Part shown: piece after piece, positions 58,853-64,000 of the stretch
Numbering within the stretch: the stretch's first letter is position 1
Layout: the number at the start of each line of letters is the position of its first letter
Source: Arthrinium phaeospermum
Lineage: Eukaryota > Ascomycota > Sordariomycetes > Amphisphaeriales > Apiosporaceae
Reading direction: 5' to 3'
Assembly: GCA_006503535.1 (NCBI GenBank)
Contig: QYRS01000012.1
Location: forward strand, 310,001-374,000
Length of the DNA: 64,000 bases
Made by a program: the position numbers and the translations under genes
The notes under the pieces: model-generated
Database searches by the model: none
What the model saw: only the letters and a program-made list of their open reading frames with translations
What the model was told of the DNA's origin: nothing

Positions 58853-59109
58853 CTAGAAACATCCAGCCTGATCTTCGGTCGCTCGTGCATGCCATGTGAG
58901 CTTTTCCTTGTTCTGTTCCATGGTCCGCTGGAGTTTGGCGACCTGATAGCTGCAGGTCCGCGCTGCCAGCTCCAGCGCGTGAGTGAGATCGCGGAGGATG
59001 TCCTCGGGCTCGGTGCTCTCAATGAGCCCCTCCAATCTTTCTCTTCCATTTCGTTATTTGACGCATGTGCTTCAGATTGTCTTGGAGACAGGGAGTGTAG
59101 TACTGGCAT
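58853..59109 (-). CDS. Small hypothetical helical protein, probably frameshifted
   Basis: A frame starting MPVLHSLSPRQSEAHASNNE at 59109 changes, with a one-base correction near 59037, into the frame LEGLIESTEPEDILRDLTHA, LELAARTCSYQVAKLQRTME, QNKEKLTWHARATEDQAGCF, which ends at a TAG at 58853. The joined product of about 84 residues would be a single coiled-coil-like helix pair. I do not know the family. It lies between the two long intronless orphan genes and may be a fragment or partner of one of them. The call is tentative. Confidence 0.4.
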
Positions 59110-59996
59110 GATCCTTGTCGATAGAACAATCTCGGGTCTCGTTACCCGGTGTGCTGTCAGATTGCTGGCTGTTGTAGCTGCGGTCTTATACCAGCGTCCC
59201 TGCCGGCATAGTCACGAGGATCTCAGATAGCGCAAGCTGACCGCACACCCAACCTCGGATCGCTTTGACCTTGATGACCTCGGACCCCAGCTGCATGTCA
59301 ACCACCGAGCATAGTGGCTCATTTGTCATACATATTCCGGCAGGTGCGCGTCACTACGGCTCATCATGACCTCAACTGAACAAACAAAAGCATCACGGGG
59401 CTTGGATGAGAGGGACGGTGCTGCTAGCCAGAGAGGCAAAGTGGCCAAGGTGGCATTGGAAGGCCCCGATCTTGACACGAGTTGACAGCTTGAACATGTA
59501 GGATGGAGATGCGACACTTTGGAGCAATGCTATATATCAATCCCAACGCATATAGTCTCTATAGGTGCAGCAGAGGCTTCATACCTACCGACGTTCCCAA
59601 CTAGATCGCCAACCCCAGCCAGCCCTAGCCTTAATGCGCATGGATGGAAGTGATAGCACGAAGCAGGCGAGACAAGACGCAGTTCCTTTTTTCCAGCAAT
59701 TTTATTGTCAGGCAGAGTGAATGCCCCCAGACTGGTTTTTTTTATGTGTTTTCTGTGACCGTTATCGGTCGTCTTATGAACATGGTGTCTCCTCATGAAT
59801 TGATGTTTCCCTCCTAACGCCGAAAATCAAATGAAACTCTAGTAAACTCCTTTTGACACCTCCTTATGCATATGATCGCTGACGACCTTGGGGTATCTCT
59901 ATGTCTTGTGCTCATGTCCTCGTATCATCATGCCCTCATCACTCGTATTCGTGAAGTGAGGTCCTATCGTACACAAACGCCGGTGCGGTGCACCAA
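59110..59996. other. Intergenic region
   Basis: No gene or RNA was recognised. Confidence 0.5.
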
Positions 59997-62044
59997 TTAG
60001 GTGCGGTTGATGACAGCCCAAGGGGCTTCGTTGAGGTTGAACTGAAGCTTGGCAGGCCGTGAGGCTTGGTACTTCTCGATCGTCTCGGCTTCGAACAAGA
60101 GGTCGCCGCCTTTGCGCAGGCTGTCGGGCGAGATGTCGCAAGCGCGACCGATGCGAGCCGCAAGCTTGGCGGAGCTGCCCTTCTCATGCCAATGGGGCAC
60201 CAGCTCGAGCGCCTTCTGCCTCTTCTCCTGAGGTTCGAGGTCCTCGTCGGCCAGGAGCACGTCCCACATACGCTTGCGATTCTTCTCCGTAGGGCTCATG
60301 TAGTCCATTTCCGCGGGGCTCATATACTCGTAGTGTTTGTCGCTGCTCGCGCCCATGCCATCAACGAAGCGTCCATTGATCCGGACGGCATTTACCCGGA
60401 CGGCTCTGTCGCGCATAGCCTGCAACTCAAACTTCCTCTTGTACAGATCCTCGAGCTCCTCCTCGACCAGGCGCGCCGCGTCTGCCGGTCCCACTTCGCC
60501 ATGCCATCCCTCTTCTACCGGGCCCTGCTTGCATAGGTCTCGTTGGTCCAGTGTGGCGGAGATGGACTTTTGGATGTCCTGGAGCTCCGCATCGAACGCG
60601 GCGATTCCGTCCACCGTGTCTGGCTCAGAGTTCATGTCCTCGTCTGCGGTGGCACCGGCTGGCAGGGACAGCTCGCCGATTGTATGAAACTGGTAGATCC
60701 TGACGTCGTGCCGCTGCTCGAGGGCTTCCCATTGCGCTCTGTCAGGCGCGGGGCCTTCGAAGACCTCGAGAGCATCGTCCTCCCAGTACGCTCTCATTGA
60801 TATGGGCAAGATGATGGCGTGCCGCGCGGCCTTGACGTCCAGGAGCTGGCCGGCCGCCAAGACACGCACATTGCCAACCAGTCTCACCGTCGTGCGGATG
60901 GCCTCTTGGCGTGACCAGGGGCCGTTCACCCTCAAGTACCTCTGGAAAAAGGGACAGTTGGGATCGACGCTGGGCTGTCGGGATGCCTGGAGGTCGGATG
61001 TCAGGAGCCGGCCGACACATCTCGGGGGACTCAAGTCGATAATAGTCAGAACTATATGGGACAGGAGTTTGTCTTCTTCGATGGTCGGGGGCAGGCCGCC
61101 GGTGCGCCTGCGCGATCGCTTGTCGCACTCCTTGGAGGACATGGCAAATTCCAGAGGGTCGAGGATGAGCACGGTGCCGACCGTTACGGATCGCACTACA
61201 CAGACCACAAAGTATACGAGGTACTCGGCCATGGACGGAGCCAGAGGATCGTTCAGTCTCTGGCCAATCTTGCGCTCATACCAGTAGTTGAAGACTCCGA
61301 GAAGGAGGAGTCCCATCGGCAGGACGTCCTTTGGGTGCTGTCGTTGGAAGCCCACGAGTTGGGGAAGCAACAGTCCGGTTGACCTCTCCATCCCGCGGAA
61401 GGCGGATACTGTGCGGTAGCTGATGGCCGAGGGCTCATTGTGCAAGGACTGGAGGAGGGTCTCGCCACGAAGGAGCGGGGGTGGTGTAGCCCCCATGACC
61501 TTGGCGCAGAGGACTTCGGGCGCGCTAGGCATGCGCTGGGAATTTTGTTCCTCCTCGTGCTGTTGCCTAATGTCCTCTATCTCTAACGCAGAGATTTGGT
61601 CGCGGTTGATGAGCTTGTTGATCCATGCTTGGCCCTCTCCTGTACACCATAGCCAGTGCGGGACGAACGGGGAGTCGACAGGACGAGCGAAGGCATTGGT
61701 AGTTACGGCCGTGCTGGAGTCGCGCAATGCGTCGGGCAGAGGGGAGGGTATCAACTCGGGTGGCGTGAACCGGACCATGTTACCAACAGCGGTCGGGGAG
61801 CCATGCACTGCCGGTCGGGACGCAACCAGCCCGGCGAGCATGCCCCCCACGTAGCGGCCAAAAGGGGTGTCACGGTGCATAGCCATCACCTGCTCATCAC
61901 CCTCGAGCAAAGGGTCGGGGTGCGGGGGTTCCGCATTCGGCATCTCGAACATGTCCAAGTCGCGCGCATGCTTGTTATCAAGGAATGACTGCGCCAGGTC
62001 TGTGAAGGCCACGCGGGGCAGTTTGGCGCATCGTCGTCGGCCAT
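59997..62044 (-). CDS. Large hypothetical protein, intronless
   Basis: An open frame of over 670 codons is read on the minus strand to a TAA at 59997-59999. The only good start, MADDDAP at 62042-62044, is in a different frame. One missing A in the AAA run near 62021-62026 would join it as MADDDAPKLPRVAFTDLAQS. Visible parts are an N-terminal acidic region (FEMPNAEPPHPDPLLEGDEQ), a hydrophobic middle with two candidate membrane-associated helices (VLPMGLLLLGVFNYWYE and AEYLVYFVVCVVRSVTVGTV), a basic RSRRR patch, a globular segment (RTTVRLVGNVRVLAAGQLLD), and a charged helical C-terminus (VEEELEDLYKRKFELQAMRD, NRKRMWDVLLADEDLEPQEK). No known domain was recognised. The length and lack of introns set it apart from most other genes here. 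Confidence 0.75.
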
Positions 62045-62975
62045 GCTGGTCACAAGTGATGAGCTGATATCTGAGTAGCAGGAAACCTGATCACGGCAGT
62101 TGCAGTAGAGTTGTGTGGAAGAAGAATGGTGGGATTCTCTCACTGAGATGGATGCGTGTGTTTGGTTTGGTGGGTTGTAGAGGAGTTGGTTGGTGTTGGA
62201 AAGAAGGGAGGGAGGGACCCGAAAGTGAGCACGGTTCAAGCTTGAATACAAGCTATAAGAGAAATCTACAGGTGGGCACTATTCAATGTTGGTTCAATGG
62301 CTTAGAAACCAAGAAAACCCAAGCTTCCCTTTTCGGTAACTACCTGAGTGCAAGCCTTAGAGCTTCTTGTATTGAGCTGGGCGACGGTGGTCTGACCATC
62401 CTGGCTGAGGGCCATGGCGGCGGTGATCTGGGGTACAGGCTGTGTCGTCTGTCACGTCAGTCATCGGTACGGCCGTACGAGATAGAGATACCCTTGCATG
62501 ATACCCGGTTGATATCAGTTGTCAGTGTGTGGGTGAGCGGTCAGAATACTTGTGCACGTAATCATGTCACTTGTCACCTAATTACACACACCTGTTACAG
62601 GCTACTAAGCTCTCATAGGATGATTTATCTATACTACTAGTGCTCATTTTAGCTACAGGCATGTGGCCAAGATGGAGATTAGGATGTAAAGCTAGCAACG
62701 AGAAAAGCCCATACCTCTTTTAACTACAGTGATTTATCATCCATTTGCATAACTTCCATCAAGAATGTCAAATTGGCTCCTCCAACATATCATTGTCGAT
62801 GCGGATTTGTCACCGCCGGCAGCAAAATCATAAATGCGCACATTGATCACATAGGGTAAATTTCGATCGCAGCATGCCTAATTTCCATTCCAGTGGCAAA
62901 AAGTAAATGCGTAAGTGCCGAATTTGATTGAGTTGTATATATGTAGCAGAGGGGGAAAAGACAAAAAAGAAAACT
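62045..62975. other. Intergenic region
   Basis: The right part (62640-62970) is A/T-rich. On the minus strand, 62375-62440 resembles a short exon (ATGGCCCTCAGCCAGG to a CAG|GTAGTT donor) that could belong to a leader or an unrecognised small gene. Evidence is weak. Confidence 0.4.
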
Positions 62976-63072
62976 GCTCAGTATGAGGCTTGAACTCATG
63001 GCCTTCGCATTACTTAAGTATTCTGGTGAGAGAATATTAGTACGACGCTCTAACCAACTGAGCTAACCGAGC
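62976..63072 (-). tRNA. tRNA-Ile(AAT) with intron
   Basis: The minus strand begins GCTCGGTTAGCTCAGTTGG. The anticodon stem TCGTA pairs with TGCGA, the loop CTAATAA carries anticodon AAT, the variable loop is AGGCC, and the T arm is ATGAG-TTCAAGC-CTCAT. The acceptor strand ACTGAGC pairs fully with GCTCGGT. A 24-nt intron (63011-63034) sits one base 3' of the anticodon, the standard place for eukaryotic tRNA introns. Confidence 0.95.
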
Positions 63073-63701
63073 TATTGATCCGATCGCTGAGACGATTGGT
63101 CGGTGGTTGGTTGTTGAAGATTCTCCCGTTACTGAAATACATATGGGTGGAAGAGAAGCTGTCTGTAAAGATTTGCATCTCGGTGGGTAACGATTGGTGC
63201 ATCGTGACATCCCAGTTCGTGATTGGCCAGGACAGAAACCTTGTCTAAGGCATATCCCTGCTTCTGCGAGTTCAGATCAAGTACCGGCATCGTACTCTTG
63301 GCGATTGATTGCTGTGCATTCCCGCATACGACAATTGGCGTCGACTTCCAGCTACCCGGCAAATGCGGCTTACATATGCCGGTACCCAGATCTGAACGTC
63401 GACTCTGTGCTCAGGACTTACCAAGTCCCAGTTGTCCGAAATGTGCGAATCCGGGTTCCACTTTATTTTGTTAACTCCATTTCCAGAGATGGCAGCTATG
63501 TGTATATCATTGGGATGCTGGCGAAAGATTCTGGTATAAAGTAGATCTTCTTGCTGTCGTCGGCTTTGTGAATATGTCCCAGCTTCTCGTGTCTCCTGAG
63601 TCCGGAGTCCTGGCTATCCACCCTTGGCATAACTCTACCAAGTTTCCTCCTTCAATCAACCGACCTCTCGCTCCCTCAGTATATCCGGCAAGCTCGCAGC
63701 G
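63073..63701. other. Intergenic region
   Basis: Promoter side of the transporter gene. Nothing else was recognised. Confidence 0.5.
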
Positions 63702-64000
63702 ATGCCGTCCCAGAAAATCGAAAATGGCCATCCAGCTCCTTCCGGGGTCTCAGCGAGCCTGGAGAAGCAAGACCGTCAAGATGAGCTGGATAATGCCCAA
63801 ATTGTTGAGGTCACCTACCCGCCCCTTTTCAGACGGACCATCATCGTCCTTAGTCTCATGTTGGCAACGTTCTTGGTGAGTATAAGATCAAGTCCGGTGT
63901 ACTGTTGACTCCTTTTAGCGAGAAGACTAACCAAAGCCCCCGCTCTGACAGATCGCCTTGGACATGAGTATCATTGGTACCGCGATTCCCATGATCACGA
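63702..64000 (+). CDS. MFS transporter, N-terminal part (3' end outside window)
   Basis: Exon 1 (63702-63875) encodes MPSQKIENGHPAPSGVSASL and a charged cytoplasmic N-terminus, then the first membrane span (RTIIVLSLMLATFL). A 76-bp intron (GTGAGT...GACAG, 63876-63951) is followed by IALDMSIIGTAIPMIT. The pattern L-D-x-(S/T)-I-(I/V)-x-T-A-I-P in the first span is typical of fungal 14-span drug:H+ antiporters (DHA2-type). The substrate cannot be judged, and the rest of the gene lies beyond the window. Confidence 0.88.

Noticed and set aside
59997..62012. GTG start of the 671-codon ORF
   Set aside because: GTG starts are not expected in a fungal nuclear gene. The upstream ATG in the neighbouring frame with one missing base is more likely.
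62113..62640. Plus-strand ORF of 175 codons
   Set aside because: Composition is not protein-like, and it overlaps the likely promoter of the opposite-strand gene.

Overview
The window looks like nuclear DNA of a filamentous ascomycete, probably a sordariomycete-type mould. Genes are monocistronic on both strands and are split by short introns (about 50-100 bp) with GT...AG ends. Coding DNA is richer in G/C at third codon positions than the spacers. There is one isolated 5S rRNA gene, as in Neurospora-like fungi with dispersed 5S genes, plus a tRNA-Lys(CTT) and an intron-containing tRNA-Ile(AAT). I cannot name the species.

Layout. 0-7 kb: the tail of a probable membrane protein, a glycine-rich secreted repeat protein, a 5S rRNA gene and a small expansin/RlpA-like secreted protein. 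8-12.4 kb: a divergent pair, an isocyanide synthase (DIT1/PvcA family) and an acyltransferase, which is the best candidate for a specialised-metabolite locus. 14-23 kb: a large multi-pass membrane protein and a conserved fungal protein of unknown function. 25.9-27.7 kb: a bestrophin-type channel. 29-34.5 kb: a multicopper oxidase with a long disordered insert and a haloacid dehalogenase. 36.5-40.6 kb: an HNH-type protein and a GH3 xylosidase carrying an N-terminal WSC domain. 42-49 kb: a LaeA-like methyltransferase, a rhodopsin-like/PTH11-type membrane protein, an orphan ORF and a small cysteine-containing protein. 50-55 kb: a subtilase tail-to-tail with a BTB-domain protein. 57-62 kb: two long intronless orphan genes and one short one. 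The window ends in the first exons of an MFS transporter.

Several products are secreted or act at the cell surface (xylosidase, subtilase, multicopper oxidase, expansin-like protein, small secreted proteins), which suits a saprotroph or plant-associated fungus. Apart from the isocyanide synthase/acyltransferase pair I see no set of genes that clearly works together.

Sequence quality matters here. At least eight genes, and probably the tRNA-Lys, need one-base corrections, mostly a missing base in a short run. Two imperfect direct duplications differ between copies only by indels, and a third duplication is exact. I infer that much of the apparent gene breakage is assembly or sequencing error rather than decay. 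One in-frame stop in the bestrophin gene is a substitution and remains open.
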